From: an uncultured Oscillospiraceae bacterium
Lineage (GTDB): Bacteria; Bacillota; Clostridia; Oscillospirales; Oscillospiraceae
Length of the DNA: 49,308 bases
Assembly: GCA_947631845.1 (NCBI GenBank)
Contig: CANRMY010000013.1
Location: forward strand, 1-49,308
Direction: 5' to 3'
Numbering within the stretch: position 1 is the stretch's first letter; each line of letters starts with the position of its first letter. Below are positions 16,302 to 24,514 of this stretch, piece by piece. Made by a program: the position numbers and the translations under genes. The notes under the pieces are model-generated. The model was not told where the DNA came from and ran no database searches. It saw only the letters and a program-made list of their open reading frames with translations.

Positions 16302-16730
16302 TCAGCGGCTCTGGATGTTGCCGGAGATCTCCCCCAACGCGCGGGCCGTCTCCCTATCCAGGGCGGCGGTCCTGGCCAGATCCCCCAGGGAGAGCATCCC
16401 CACCAGTTTCCCGTTTTCGGTGACGGGGAGCCGCCGCACCTGGCCGCGTCCCATCAGCTCCGCCGCCCGTTCCACGTCCTCGCCGGGGTTCACGGAGATG
16501 ACGCCCCTGGTCATCAGCCGCTCCACCGGCGTGCGCTCCGGGTCGTCCCCCGCCGCCACGCACCGGGTGACGATGTCCCGGTCGGTGACGACGCCGTGGA
16601 CGCGGCCATCCTCGTCGCACACGGGCAGGGAGCCGATGTTGTGGCGGCTGAGGAGCCGCGCCGCCAGACCGGCGCTCTCCTCCGGCGTGACGGAGACGGT
16701 GGAATCGCTCATAAGCTCGGATACCTTCAT
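16302..16730 (-). CDS. Protein of two CBS domains
   Basis: A 142-residue protein made of a tandem CBS pair (residues about 1-65 and 70-140). Both repeats are visible: VSELMSDSTVSVTPEESAGLAARLLSR and VERLMTRGVISVNPGEDVERAAELM, with GVVTDRDI and VGMLSLGDLA closing each. CBS pairs bind adenosyl ligands such as AMP, ATP or SAM and act as energy sensors. The ATG at 16730 is chosen for GGGAGG 8 bases upstream. It is a stand-alone gene, with tadA divergent. Confidence 0.9.
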   Translation of the reverse strand: MKVSELMSDSTVSVTPEESAGLAARLLSRHNIGSLPVCDEDGRVHGVVTDRDIVTRCVAAGDDPERTPVERLMTRGVISVNPGEDVERAAELMGRGQVRRLPVTENGKLVGMLSLGDLARTAALDRETARALGEISGNIQSR

Positions 16731-16792
16731 ATGTTTACCCTCCCAAACGGTCTTTTCCTTATTATGAACGGAACGGGTGAAAAATATACCGG

Positions 16793-16821
16793 TTGCCACC
16801 GGGCGGAAACCGCGTTATAAT
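16793..16821 (+). promoter_or_regulatory. Sigma-A promoter of tadA
   Basis: TTGCCA (16793-16798), 17 bases, TATAAT (16816-16821). Because the -10 box covers the ATG at 16820, that ATG cannot be the translation start. This decides for the ATG at 16871. Confidence 0.85.
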
Positions 16822-16870
16822 GGGAAAAACAACACACGGGGAGGCGGCGGAGACGGACGCGGAAACATAC

Positions 16871-17293
16871 ATGCGGGAGGCCCTTTCGTTGGCGCGGGAG
16901 GCCGCTCAGGCCGGGGAGACGCCCGTAGGGGCGGTGATCGTGGACGGCCAGGGCCGGATCGTGGGCCGGGGCCGCAACCGCACCGAGGAGCGGGACGCCA
17001 CCTGTCACGCGGAGACGGAGGCCATCCGGGACGCCTCCGCGAAGCTGGGCTGGCGGCTGACGGGGTGCAGTCTGGTGGTCACCATGGAGCCCTGCCCCAT
17101 GTGCGCCGGGGCGGCCCTGAACGCCCGGCTGGACGCCATCTATTACGGCGCGCGGGATCCCCGGGCCGGGGCCTGCGGCGGGGTCTTCAACCTGTTCATG
17201 GAGCGGCTGGACCGGCGCGTGAGGGTCTACGGGGGCGTTCTGGAGGAGGAGTGCCGTGCGCTCCTGGGGGAATTCTTCCGGCAAAAGCGGTAA
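16871..17293 (+). CDS. tadA: tRNA-specific adenosine deaminase
   Basis: A 140-residue zinc deaminase that converts A34 to inosine in tRNA-Arg(ACG). The catalytic HAE motif is present (CHAETEAIRDAS near residue 50), as is the second zinc motif PCPMCAGA near 82. The start at 16871 is set by the promoter, whose -10 covers the earlier ATG, and by homologues that begin MREALxLA. The ribosome-binding site is weak. A symmetrical terminator follows. Confidence 0.93.
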   Translation: MREALSLAREAAQAGETPVGAVIVDGQGRIVGRGRNRTEERDATCHAETEAIRDASAKLGWRLTGCSLVVTMEPCPMCAGAALNARLDAIYYGARDPRAGACGGVFNLFMERLDRRVRVYGGVLEEECRALLGEFFRQKR

Positions 17294-17312
17294 CCCCCGC
17301 CGCCTTGCCAAA

Positions 17313-17356
17313 AAAAGATCATTTTTCCGGCGGGATGCGCGGAAAAATGATCTTTT
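17313..17356. terminator. Bidirectional terminator between tadA and the anti-sigma gene
   Basis: aaaagatcatttttccg (17313-17329) pairs perfectly with cggaaaaatgatctttt (17340-17356) around a ten-base loop. It serves the convergent tadA and dusB-sigma transcripts. Confidence 0.9.
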
Positions 17357-17376
17357 GCGGATATTCGGTCAAGCTT

Positions 17377-18030
17377 TTACCCGGATATGCCCGTCAGCAC
17401 GGCCAGATAGACGGTCCCGGCGGGATCGGGGGCGTCCAGCCTCACGGCCTCGTCCCGGTGGGCCTCAAAAAACGCCTCCGGCACGGCGTAGCCCCGGTCA
17501 CCGTTGGCAAAGAGGTAGTCGGGGGCGGCTTCGGCGATCTCCTCCGGGAGTTCCCGGAAATACGCCACGGCCCGGACGCCGGCCAGGTCGTCCACGCCGT
17601 CCAGGACAGCGGGCTGGCCGGGGAGGCCGATCCTCGCGTCGGGGAAGAGGCTGACGGGCGTACCCGTATCGCCGCTGTAGGCGGAGAGGCCGGTATCGGC
17701 CGCCGGCGTCCTGCCGCTGTGAGGCAGGCACACCAGGGCCAGCGCCGCCGCGGCGGCCGCCAGGCTCACCGCCAGGCCCGTCCGGCGGATCATCACGGTT
17801 TTGCGCGTCCGCTTCACGCGCTCCACCCCCTCCAGAACGCCCCGCAGCAGGGCCTCCGGGGGGTCTTTTTCTACGCTCAACGTATCGTGTACGCCGGTGA
17901 GGAGGGTAAGAAGCTCCCGGCACGCCCGGCAGCTCTCCAGATGGACGCGCAGCTCCGCTTCGCCGGCCTCGTCCAGCGCGCCGTCAAGGTAGAGGCTGAT
18001 CAGATCCTCAAAACGCTCGTGGTCACTCAT
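17377..18030 (-). CDS. Zinc-finger anti-sigma factor
   Basis: A 217-residue protein with an N-terminal zinc-binding anti-sigma domain: the HxxxCxxC motif is HLESCRAC near residues 30-37, preceded by LISLYLDGALDEAGEAEL. One membrane helix lies at about 84-102 (TGLAVSLAAAAAALALVCL). The outer part of about 110 residues contains a Thr/Asp/Ala-rich linker and a short unrecognised domain. The ATG at 18030 has AAGGAGG 9 bases upstream and overlaps the sigma gene by 8 bases, so the two are coupled. Confidence 0.88.
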   Translation of the reverse strand: MSDHERFEDLISLYLDGALDEAGEAELRVHLESCRACRELLTLLTGVHDTLSVEKDPPEALLRGVLEGVERVKRTRKTVMIRRTGLAVSLAAAAAALALVCLPHSGRTPAADTGLSAYSGDTGTPVSLFPDARIGLPGQPAVLDGVDDLAGVRAVAYFRELPEEIAEAAPDYLFANGDRGYAVPEAFFEAHRDEAVRLDAPDPAGTVYLAVLTGISG

Positions 18031-18646
18031 GACGCCGCGCCTCCTTTTCCCCGTCCTGCCTATTTGACTGTGTATCAAAGGAAATTGTTCCACGTTTTTT
18101 CAAAATTTCCCCCAGCGCCGCCCTGGCCCTGGCCAGCCGGGATTTGACGGTGCCCTCCTCCACCTTCAGCGCCGAGGCGATGTCCGCGTAGCTCATCTGC
18201 CGGTACTCCCGCATCAGGAGGATGCGCCGCTTGTCCTCGTCCAGCGCCAGCACCGCCTCCCGCACGGCCTCCATACGCTCCCGCCGCTCCACCTGCTCGT
18301 CCGGCGTGGGTCCGTCGTCGGGCATGTCCGGCACGGCGCCGTCCCCGTCCTGGGACAGGGACACCAGCTTGCCCCGACGGGATTTTTTGATGATGTCCAT
18401 GCTGGCGTTGTAGGTGAGCCGGTACAGCCACACCGACAGGCGGCTCTCGCCCCGGAAGGAGCGGAGGTTCTGATACGCCTTCAAAAAGGCGTCCTGGGAG
18501 GCGTCCAGCGCGTCCTGCTCGCTGCCCGTCAGCTTGTAGGCCAGGTTGTAGACGTTCTTCTGGTGCTCCCGCACGATCTGCTCAAAGGCGGATCCGTCGC
18601 CGGACGAGGCCGCCCGCACGAGCCGAAGCTCCTCCTCAACCGTCAC
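18023..18646 (-). CDS. ECF RNA polymerase sigma factor, SigW-like
   Basis: A 207-residue sigma factor with region 2 (AFEQIVREHQKNVYNLAYKLTGSEQDALDASQDAF, residues about 20-60; FRGESRLSVWLYRLTYNASMD near 70) and region 4 (DEDKRRILLMREYRQMSYADIASALKVEEGTVKSRLARAR). I chose the GTG at 18646 because AGGAGGGG lies 6 bases upstream; the longer frame lies inside dusB. It overlaps dusB by 11 bases and the anti-sigma gene by 8, forming one operon with them. Confidence 0.92.
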   Translation of the reverse strand: MTVEEELRLVRAASSGDGSAFEQIVREHQKNVYNLAYKLTGSEQDALDASQDAFLKAYQNLRSFRGESRLSVWLYRLTYNASMDIIKKSRRGKLVSLSQDGDGAVPDMPDDGPTPDEQVERRERMEAVREAVLALDEDKRRILLMREYRQMSYADIASALKVEEGTVKSRLARARAALGEILKKRGTISFDTQSNRQDGEKEARRHE

Positions 18647-19640
18647 GCTCTCCCCTCCTCTCCCCGTCGCGCAGGAAGTCCAGCACATCCCGCGCGGCGG
18701 CCTCCACGTCCGCCAGCGTCTCTACGGACATGATCTGACGGCGGAAAAAAGCCGCCCGGGGCATCCCGTGGAGGTACCAGGCCAGGTGCTTCCTGGCCTC
18801 CAGGCAGGCGGACTTCTCCCCCACATGGGCGCTGGCCGCCCTGACCTGCTCCAGGGCGGTCCTGACGCGCACGGCGTAATCCGGCGGCGCGGGGATCTCC
18901 CGCCCCTCCAGCGCCGCCTCCGCCTCGGCGAAAAGCCACGGGTAGCCCTGACAGCCCCGGCCGATCATCACGCCGTCCGCGCCGGTGGTTTTTAGTATGC
19001 GCACGGCGTCCCGGGCCGTAAACACGTCGCCGTTGGCAAATACAGGAATCGAAACGGCCTCCACCACCTGCCGGATGGCGTCCCAGTCGGCGCGGCCGGA
19101 ATACATCTGCTGACGCGTCCTGCCGTGGACCGCCACGGCGGCGGCGCCGGCGTCCTCGCACATCCGGGCGAAGGCCGCGCAGTTGACGCTCCCCGCGTCC
19201 CAGCCCTTGCGGAATTTCACCGTCACGGGCCTGTCGGAATTTCTGATTACCGATTCGATGATTTTTTGCGCCAGCTCCGGCGTCTTCATCAGCGCCGAGC
19301 CGTCCCCGGCGTTGACGATCTTCCCCATGGGACAGCCCATGTTGATGTCGATCACGTCGCAGTCGGAGATCCGGCAGACCTTGGCCGCCGCCTCGCCCAT
19401 GCAGACGGGGTCGGAGCCGAAGATCTGCGCGGCGGCGGGGTGCTCGCCGGGGGCCAGCTCCAGCAGCTGAAGGGACTTCTTGTCCTGGTGCATCAGCGCC
19501 ATGGCGGACACCATCTCCGTGACGGTGTATCCCGCCCCCAGGGAGCGGCACACGGACCGGAAGGCGATATCCGTGACGCCGGCCATAGGCGCCAGCGCCA
19601 GCCTGGAATCGATATGGACCCGGCCGATGTTCACAGACAT
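18636..19640 (-). CDS. dusB: tRNA-dihydrouridine synthase
   Basis: A 334-residue FMN enzyme that reduces uridines in the tRNA D-loop. Motifs: LALAPMAGVTDIAFR near residue 12, NMGCPMGKIVNAGDGSALM near 98 with the catalytic Cys, VKFRKGWD near 137 and HGRTRQQMYSG near 165. The ATG at 19640 has GAGGGAGGG directly upstream; a GTG two codons later is equally well placed. The promoter at 19666-19694 drives dusB and probably the sigma/anti-sigma pair that overlaps its end. Confidence 0.95.
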   Translation of the reverse strand: MSVNIGRVHIDSRLALAPMAGVTDIAFRSVCRSLGAGYTVTEMVSAMALMHQDKKSLQLLELAPGEHPAAAQIFGSDPVCMGEAAAKVCRISDCDVIDINMGCPMGKIVNAGDGSALMKTPELAQKIIESVIRNSDRPVTVKFRKGWDAGSVNCAAFARMCEDAGAAAVAVHGRTRQQMYSGRADWDAIRQVVEAVSIPVFANGDVFTARDAVRILKTTGADGVMIGRGCQGYPWLFAEAEAALEGREIPAPPDYAVRVRTALEQVRAASAHVGEKSACLEARKHLAWYLHGMPRAAFFRRQIMSVETLADVEAAARDVLDFLRDGERRGERDG

Positions 19641-19665
19641 CCCTCCCTCGAAATTCGTAAAGCAT

Positions 19666-19694
19666 ATTGTACGAAATTTCGTGTCAAATGTCAA
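19666..19694 (-). promoter_or_regulatory. dusB promoter with an internal palindrome
   Basis: On the minus strand: TTGACA (19689-19694), 17 bases, TACAAT (19666-19671). The spacer contains the perfect 12-base palindrome ACGAAATTTCGT (19671-19682), and a related ACGAATTTCG lies between the -10 box and the gene. Spacing and symmetry suggest an operator, but no regulator can be named. Confidence 0.8.
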
Positions 19695-19741
19695 GAACCG
19701 CGCTCCGGTGGGAAAAAATCGCGCTTTATGCAATTTGCCTC

Positions 19742-19770
19742 TTGAAACCGGCGCGGGGATGGTCTACAAT
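19742..19770 (+). promoter_or_regulatory. Sigma-A promoter of the riboswitch-controlled S-component gene
   Basis: TTGAAA (19742-19747), 17 bases, TACAAT (19765-19770). The predicted start, near 19777, is just before the riboswitch. Confidence 0.8.
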
Positions 19771-19782
19771 ACTCCCATACTG

Positions 19783-19885
19783 TGCAGAGTAGGCCGGCGC
19801 GCGTCAAGTGCTTCGGGGACGGAGAGTTGCCCCGGGGACGAAGAAAGCAGCGCTTTCGCGGTGCGCCTGCCGCATCCCGCTGCGA
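19783..19885 (+). promoter_or_regulatory. Tetrahydrofolate (THF) riboswitch
   Basis: The conserved elements of the folT-type THF riboswitch occur in order: P1 5' strand gcag then AGTAGG (19784-19793), GCGTCAAGTG (19801-19810), GGACGAA (19836-19842), CGCGGTGCGCC (19857-19867), GCATCCCG and the P1 3' strand ctgc (19872-19883). gcag/ctgc closes P1 and ggcgc/gcgcc closes P2. It sits between the promoter and an S-component gene. Folate binding likely lowers expression by hiding the ribosome-binding site or by termination. Confidence 0.85.
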
Positions 19886-19944
19886 CAGAGGATAGCCATA
19901 TCTCCTGCCTTGTGGACAGTTCTGCATGGAGGGAGGTATTTTTT

Positions 19945-20493
19945 GTGGAGAAAATCAGGCAAAATCTTGTCGAATCGGCCCTGGAGCTGAAAAAGCTCCG
20001 GGTGCTCACCACCCTCGCCGTCATGGGGGCGCTGTCCCTGGCCCTGAAGGCCGCCGACGTGGACATCGGGGGCGTCGCCTCCATCGGTTTCGCCGGCATC
20101 CCCAACCAGGTGGTGGATATGCTCTTTGGGCCGGTGACGGGGACGTTCTTCGGCGGGGCCATGGACGTGCTGAAATTTTTCATCAAGCCCACCGGCGCCT
20201 TCCACTTCGGCTACACCTTCAACGCCATGCTGGCGGCCTTTATCTACGGGTGCTTCTACTACAAAAAGCCCGTCCGCTTCTGGCGCATCCTGGCGGCCAA
20301 GGGGCTCATCGAGGTGGTGGTCAACCTGGGGTTCGGCACGCTGTGGTCGGCCCAGCTCTACGGGCGGGCGTTCCTGGCGACGCTGAAGCTGAGAATCGGT
20401 TGGAGCCTCTTCATCAACTGGCCCCTGAACACGGCTGTTTTCTACCTCATCGCCAAGGGGCTGGAAAAAGCGGGGGTTTTTAGGAAAGGCTGA
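19945..20493 (+). CDS. folT: ECF-transporter S component, folate type (FolT-like)
   Basis: A 182-residue membrane protein with about six hydrophobic segments, the size and layout of ECF S components that capture vitamins for the shared EcfAAT energising module. The segment FAGIPNQVVDMLFGPVTGTFFGGAMDVLKFF resembles the folate family. The THF riboswitch upstream supports folate as substrate. The start is GTG at 19945, with AGGGAGG 8 bases upstream; the longer ORF runs through the riboswitch. Its end overlaps tatD (convergent) by 14 bases. No EcfA/EcfT genes are in the window. Confidence 0.88.
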   Translation: MEKIRQNLVESALELKKLRVLTTLAVMGALSLALKAADVDIGGVASIGFAGIPNQVVDMLFGPVTGTFFGGAMDVLKFFIKPTGAFHFGYTFNAMLAAFIYGCFYYKKPVRFWRILAAKGLIEVVVNLGFGTLWSAQLYGRAFLATLKLRIGWSLFINWPLNTAVFYLIAKGLEKAGVFRKG

Positions 20494-21241
20494 AAAGCCG
20501 CTTTCCGTTCTCCAGGGTGATCCGGGCCACGTCCGCGACCTCCATGCCCCGGATCTCCGCGATCTTCTCCGCCACCAGATGGACGAACAGGGAGGAGTTG
20601 CGCTCCCCCCGGTGGGGGACCGGGGCCATATAGGGGCTGTCCGTCTCAATGACCATGCGATCCAGAGGCATCTTCTCCACCACCTCCAGCACACGGCGGG
20701 CGTTTTTGAAGGTGACCACGCCGGTGAAGCCCAGGTAAAAGCCCATATTCAGCAGCAGCTTCGCCGTCTCCCAGCTCCCGGAGTAGCAGTGGACGACGCC
20801 CCGCGCGCCGGGGTGGGCCTTTAAAATGTCCAGGTTGTCGGCCACCGCCTCCCGCTCGTGGATGATAACGGGCTTGTCCAGCTCCCGCGCCAGCGCCAGC
20901 TGCCGGGCGTACACCCGCCGCTGTACGTCCCGGGGGGAGAAGTCGTAGTGGTAGTCAAGGCCGATCTCGCCGATGGCCACGCACTTGGGGTCGGCGGCCA
21001 GGGCGCGGATCTCCTCCGGGTAATCCGCCGCCGCCTCCCCGGCCTCGTGGGGATGGACCCCGGCGGCGAACCAGACAAAGTCGTGCTCGTGGGCGATGTC
21101 CCGGGCCTTTTTGGCCGAGGCGATATCCGAGGCCGGGTCCACGATGAGCTCCACGCCGGCTTCCCGTACTTTTGCCAGCAGCTCCCCCCGGTCGTCGTCA
21201 AATTTTTCGTCGTCGTAGTGGGCGTGGGTGTCAAAGAGCAT
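20480..21241 (-). CDS. tatD: TatD-family metal-dependent hydrolase
   Basis: A 253-residue TIM-barrel hydrolase; family members are DNases or act in DNA repair and RNA quality control. Metal ligands appear in order: FDTHAHYDD at the N terminus, IGEIGLDYHYD near 90, PVIIHEREA near 125, VVHCYSGS near 150 and IETDSPYMAPVPHRG near 200. I chose the ATG at 21241 (GGGGG upstream); another in-frame ATG five codons earlier has no ribosome-binding site. Confidence 0.93.
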   Translation of the reverse strand: MLFDTHAHYDDEKFDDDRGELLAKVREAGVELIVDPASDIASAKKARDIAHEHDFVWFAAGVHPHEAGEAAADYPEEIRALAADPKCVAIGEIGLDYHYDFSPRDVQRRVYARQLALARELDKPVIIHEREAVADNLDILKAHPGARGVVHCYSGSWETAKLLLNMGFYLGFTGVVTFKNARRVLEVVEKMPLDRMVIETDSPYMAPVPHRGERNSSLFVHLVAEKIAEIRGMEVADVARITLENGKRLFSLS

Positions 21242-21281
21242 AAACTTTTCCCCCATTTTGTGTGAAATTTGAAAAAAACTC

Positions 21282-21310
21282 TTGCAATCCTGCCGAAATT
21301 ATGATAGCAT
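21282..21310 (+). promoter_or_regulatory. Sigma-A promoter of secG
   Basis: TTGCAA (21282-21287), 17 bases, TAGCAT (21305-21310). Confidence 0.7.
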
Positions 21311-21361
21311 AGAATTCCCGCGAATGAAAGTACAATATTATCTTAAAAAGGATTGATTATT

Positions 21362-21598
21362 TTGGAAATCGCAATCACCATCATCCAGCTCATCGCCTGT
21401 GTGGCTCTTGTGGTCATCGTCCTTATGCAGAGCGGCAAGAGCGCCGGCCTCTCCGGCGCCATCGGCGGCGGCAGCGGCGACACGTTCCTGGCCAAGAACA
21501 AGGCCAAGACCCTGGACGCGCGTCTGGCCCGGCTCACCAAGTGGGTGGCCGCCCTCTTCATCGTCCTGACCCTGGTGCTGGATTTCTTCGTAAAATAA
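21362..21598 (+). CDS. secG: Preprotein translocase subunit SecG
   Basis: A 78-residue protein with two membrane helices (residues about 1-20 and 57-75) and the conserved LMQSGKSAGLSGAIGGG loop of SecG, a subunit of the SecYEG channel. The start is TTG at 21362 with AAGGA 9 bases upstream; an earlier TTG at 21353 touches that site. A strong terminator follows, so it is monocistronic. Confidence 0.95.
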   Translation: MEIAITIIQLIACVALVVIVLMQSGKSAGLSGAIGGGSGDTFLAKNKAKTLDARLARLTKWVAALFIVLTLVLDFFVK

Positions 21599-21609
21599 GC
21601 GGTCAAAAA

Positions 21610-21643
21610 ATACCGGAAGCCGTCAGGCTTCCGGTATTTTTTT
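21610..21643 (+). terminator. Intrinsic terminator of secG
   Basis: ataccggaagcc and ggcttccggtat pair around gtca, followed by a run of seven or more T. Confidence 0.93.
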
Positions 21644-21644
21644 G

Positions 21645-22457
21645 CGAAAAGCGAATTTCCGCAAATCTTATTTAGACCTTGTAAGGGCCGCCGTCATGCG
21701 TAACGATTCCTCAATATTTTTCGCTATCTCCCAACGAACAATTTATCCGTACGGGCCGGACACCCGGCCGGCCCGCCAAACGAATTACGATAAAACCATC
21801 GTACAACCTTGTAGGGGCCGCCTCTCTTGGCGGCCCGCCGAATTTCCGGCGCAGTATGTATGATGCACCCGTAAGGGCCGCCGTGGGCGGCGGCCCGTAC
21901 AGCGTTTAAAGATAGGTTTTCAGGAAGGCGGAAGGCGGGCCGGCCGGATGTCCGGCCCGTACGGAACATTTTGCGAGAATAATTCAATAGATAATTTAAT
22001 TATTTAAATATTTTTTGCAAGGACATGCGCCTCGAAAAAAATCCCTTTTGTTTTGCGGAGCGTGCTAATAGGGACCCAGCCGGGCTGTTGCCCGGCTGGG
22101 GAGACTGTCGAAAAAGCCCTAACGGGCTTTTCCGCCAAAGGGAACGTGCGGTCAATTTTCTCTGAATTTTGCGAAATTCAGAGAAAATTGACCTGCTGTT
22201 GCCCTGCGCGCACCCCAAAGGGGCACGCTTGTGCGACAAAAGGGATTTTTCCCGACGCACATGTCGCCGGGAAAAATATTGAATTTGAGTTTTTTGACAG
22301 ACTGCCCAGCCGGGCTGTTGCCCGGCTGGGAGAGGACGGCGCGGGCGGCGTGACAGCAGGAACCCCTTGGCCGAATTTCGCAAAATTCAGTCAAGGGAGT
22401 TCGCACGTTTCTTATTGGCCTTTGAAGGCCGCCTTGCGGCCTTCAAAGCCAGAGAAG
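21645..22457. repeat. Gene-free region made of palindromic repeats
   Basis: I see no gene in these 813 bases. A GC-rich module occurs at 21749-21777 and, inverted, at 21934-21962 (gtacgggccgg...cggcccgcc). Between them are several gggccgcc/ggcggccc palindromes. A 26-base palindrome, cccagccggg-ctgttg-cccggctggg, occurs identically at 22075-22100 and 22305-22330. Between those copies lies a perfect 19-bp hairpin (22151-22169/22174-22192). A last hairpin at 22418-22451 (ggcctttgaaggccgc...) adjoins the pta stop and may end its transcript. Similar gggccggcc modules recur at 42410-42510. Confidence 0.75.
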
Positions 22458-22458
22458 A

Positions 22459-23478
22459 TTAGTCTAATGCCGCCGTGATGATGGCCATGGTGTAGACCTC
22501 GTCGGCATTGCAGCCGCGGGAAAGGTCGTTGATGGGGGCGTTGAGGCCCTGGAGGATGGGGCCGTAGGCGTCGTAGCCGCCCAGGCGCTGGGCAATCTTG
22601 TAGCCGATGTTGCCGGCCTCGATGAGGGGGAAGATGAAGGTGTTGGCGTAGCCGGCCACGGAGGAGCCGGGGAACTTCAGCTGTCCCACGGTGGGGGAAA
22701 CGGCGGCGTCAAACTGCATCTCGCCGTCGATGGCCAGGTCGGGGGCCATTTCCTTGGCTATCTTCGTGGCCTCGGCGGAGAGGGCCACGGTGCCGCCCTT
22801 GCCGGAACCCTTGGTGGAGAAGCTGAGAAGCGCCACCTTGGGGTCGATGCCGAAGAGCTTGGCGGTCTTGGCGGTCTCTACGGCCACCTCGGCCAGCTTC
22901 TGCGCGCCGGAGATAGCCACGTTGCCCTCCTTGTCCAGGGTGTCCTCATAGGAGAGGTTGATGGCGCAGTCGCCCATGCAGATGGTCTTCAGGTTCTCCT
23001 CGCCGGTCTCCCGGGTGAGGATGAAGGCGGAGGACACCAGATGCGCGCCGGGCTTCGTCTTGATGAGCTGGAGGGCCGGACGGACGGTGTCGGCGGTGGA
23101 GTAGGTGGCGCCGCCCAACAGGCAGTCGGCCACGCCCATCTTCACCAGCATGGTGCCGAAATAGTTGCCCTTTTGGAGAGCCGCGCGGCACTCGTCGGCG
23201 GTCATCTTGCCGCGGCGCAGGGCCACCATGGTGTCCACCATCTTGTCCATGTCGGGGTAGTTTGCCGGATCCACGATCTGGCTGTCGCCGATGTCAAAGC
23301 CGCCCTTGGCCGCGGCGGCCTTCACCGCGTCGGGATCGCCCACGAGAACGACGGTGAGAAGCCCCTCCTTCACCAGACGGTCCGTGGCCTCCAGGATACG
23401 GGCGTCGGTGCCCTCGGTGAACACAATGCGCCGTCCCGCGCCCTGAAGCTTTTTCTTGAGATTGTCTATCATTTCCAT
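22459..23478 (-). CDS. pta: Phosphate acetyltransferase
   Basis: A 339-residue enzyme interconverting acetyl-CoA and phosphate with acetyl phosphate and CoA, used for acetate formation with energy conservation. The start is MEMIDNLKKKLQGAGRRIVFTEGTDARIL. Signatures near residues 300-335 (GPILQGLNAPINDLSRGCNADEVY) and SFSTKGSG near 215 are those of Pta rather than phosphotransbutyrylase. Length is that of the short Pta form without the regulatory N-terminal domain. GGAGG is 9 bases upstream. An acetate kinase gene is not in the window. Confidence 0.95.
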   Translation of the reverse strand: MEMIDNLKKKLQGAGRRIVFTEGTDARILEATDRLVKEGLLTVVLVGDPDAVKAAAAKGGFDIGDSQIVDPANYPDMDKMVDTMVALRRGKMTADECRAALQKGNYFGTMLVKMGVADCLLGGATYSTADTVRPALQLIKTKPGAHLVSSAFILTRETGEENLKTICMGDCAINLSYEDTLDKEGNVAISGAQKLAEVAVETAKTAKLFGIDPKVALLSFSTKGSGKGGTVALSAEATKIAKEMAPDLAIDGEMQFDAAVSPTVGQLKFPGSSVAGYANTFIFPLIEAGNIGYKIAQRLGGYDAYGPILQGLNAPINDLSRGCNADEVYTMAIITAALD

Positions 23479-23513
23479 GGGTATCTACCTCCGTAATTTT
23501 GATTGATGAGAAT

Positions 23514-23542
23514 ATTTTACCACTACCTATTCCGGTATGCAA
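23514..23542 (-). promoter_or_regulatory. Sigma-A promoter of pta
   Basis: On the minus strand: TTGCAT (23537-23542), 17 bases, TAAAAT (23514-23519), about 36 bases before the pta ATG. The -35 lies close to the nfo stop. Confidence 0.65.
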
Positions 23543-23549
23543 GTGATTT

Positions 23550-24383
23550 TTACTCTTTATACAGTCCCCGCAGCAGCTCGATCTCCTTTTTATACCCCTC
23601 CAGCTCATTGGGCGTCTCCAGGTAGAACGGAAGCTTTCTCAGCGCCGGATGGTTGATGATCCGCGCGATGGCCTCCAGGCCCAGGGAGCCGCCGCCGATG
23701 ACCTCGTGCCGGTCCTTGTGGCTGGAAAACGGGTTTTTGGAGTCGTTTAAGTGGATGCACTTGAGCCTGTCAAGGCCGATGACCCGGTCAAATTCCGTCA
23801 GCACCCCGTCTAAGTCGTTCACGATGTCGTACCCGGCGTCGTAGACGTGGCAGGTGTCCAGACACACGCCCAGCTTGTCCGAAAGCTTCACCCGGTCGAT
23901 GATCTCCCGGAGCTCCTGAAAGCTCCGCCCCACCTCGGAGCCCTTGCCGGCCATGGTCTCCAGCAGGACGGTGGTGCGCTGTTCCGGCTTCAGGGTCAGA
24001 TCCAGCGTCTCGGCGATGAGCTCGATGCCCCGCTCCGTCCCCTGGCCCACATGGGAGCCGGGGTGGAAGTTATAGTAGTTCCCCGGCAGCCACTCCATCC
24101 GCGTAAAGTCGTCGGCCATGGTCTGGCGGGCAAACTCCAGCGTCTCCGGCTTGGCGGCGCAGGGGTTGATGGTGTAGGGCGCGTGGGCCAGAAAGGAGTT
24201 GAGGCCCCGCTCCCGCGCGATTTGAAGGAACTCCGCGATATCCTTCTCGTCTATGGGCTTGGCCCCGCCGCCCCTGGGGTTGCGGGTGAAGAACTGGAAA
24301 CAGCTGGAGCCGGTGTACAGGGCGTCCCGGGCCAGGGCGGCGTAGCCCCCGGACACGGAGAGATGACAGCCAATGTTGAGCAT
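23550..24383 (-). CDS. nfo: Deoxyribonuclease IV (AP endonuclease family 2)
   Basis: A 277-residue TIM-barrel enzyme that cuts DNA at abasic sites in base-excision repair. The family metal-site motifs are visible: [18 protein letters not shown] at the start, [11 protein letters not shown] near 67, [14 protein letters not shown] near 140, [15 protein letters not shown] near 170 and [12 protein letters not shown] near 205 followed by [11 protein letters not shown]. Stand-alone gene. Confidence 0.95.
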   Translation of the reverse strand: MLNIGCHLSVSGGYAALARDALYTGSSCFQFFTRNPRGGGAKPIDEKDIAEFLQIARERGLNSFLAHAPYTINPCAAKPETLEFARQTMADDFTRMEWLPGNYYNFHPGSHVGQGTERGIELIAETLDLTLKPEQRTTVLLETMAGKGSEVGRSFQELREIIDRVKLSDKLGVCLDTCHVYDAGYDIVNDLDGVLTEFDRVIGLDRLKCIHLNDSKNPFSSHKDRHEVIGGGSLGLEAIARIINHPALRKLPFYLETPNELEGYKKEIELLRGLYKE

Positions 24384-24455
24384 ACGATTACCCCCTTTTT
24401 CACCGCTATTATACAGGAACGGCGGGCGTTTTGCAAGACTCCCGCCGTCTTTCGG

Positions 24456-24485
24456 TTGACACGGCCCCGCCGGATTTGGTATACT
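24456..24485 (+). promoter_or_regulatory. Sigma-A promoter of the aldo/keto reductase gene
   Basis: TTGACA (24456-24461), 18 bases, TATACT (24480-24485). The ATG at 24515 is the first start after it, which excludes the upstream ORF extension. Confidence 0.8.
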
Positions 24486-24514
24486 TGGGAAAAACAGGTG
24501 AAAAGAGTGATCTT

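Noticed and set aside
16820-16870. Earlier ATG of tadA at 16820
   Set aside because: It overlaps the -10 box of the gene's promoter, so it cannot be in the transcript.
21749-22330. CRISPR array among the repeats at 21.7-22.3 kb
   Set aside because: The repeats are not evenly spaced, occur in both orientations and have no spacers of constant length; no cas gene is in the window.
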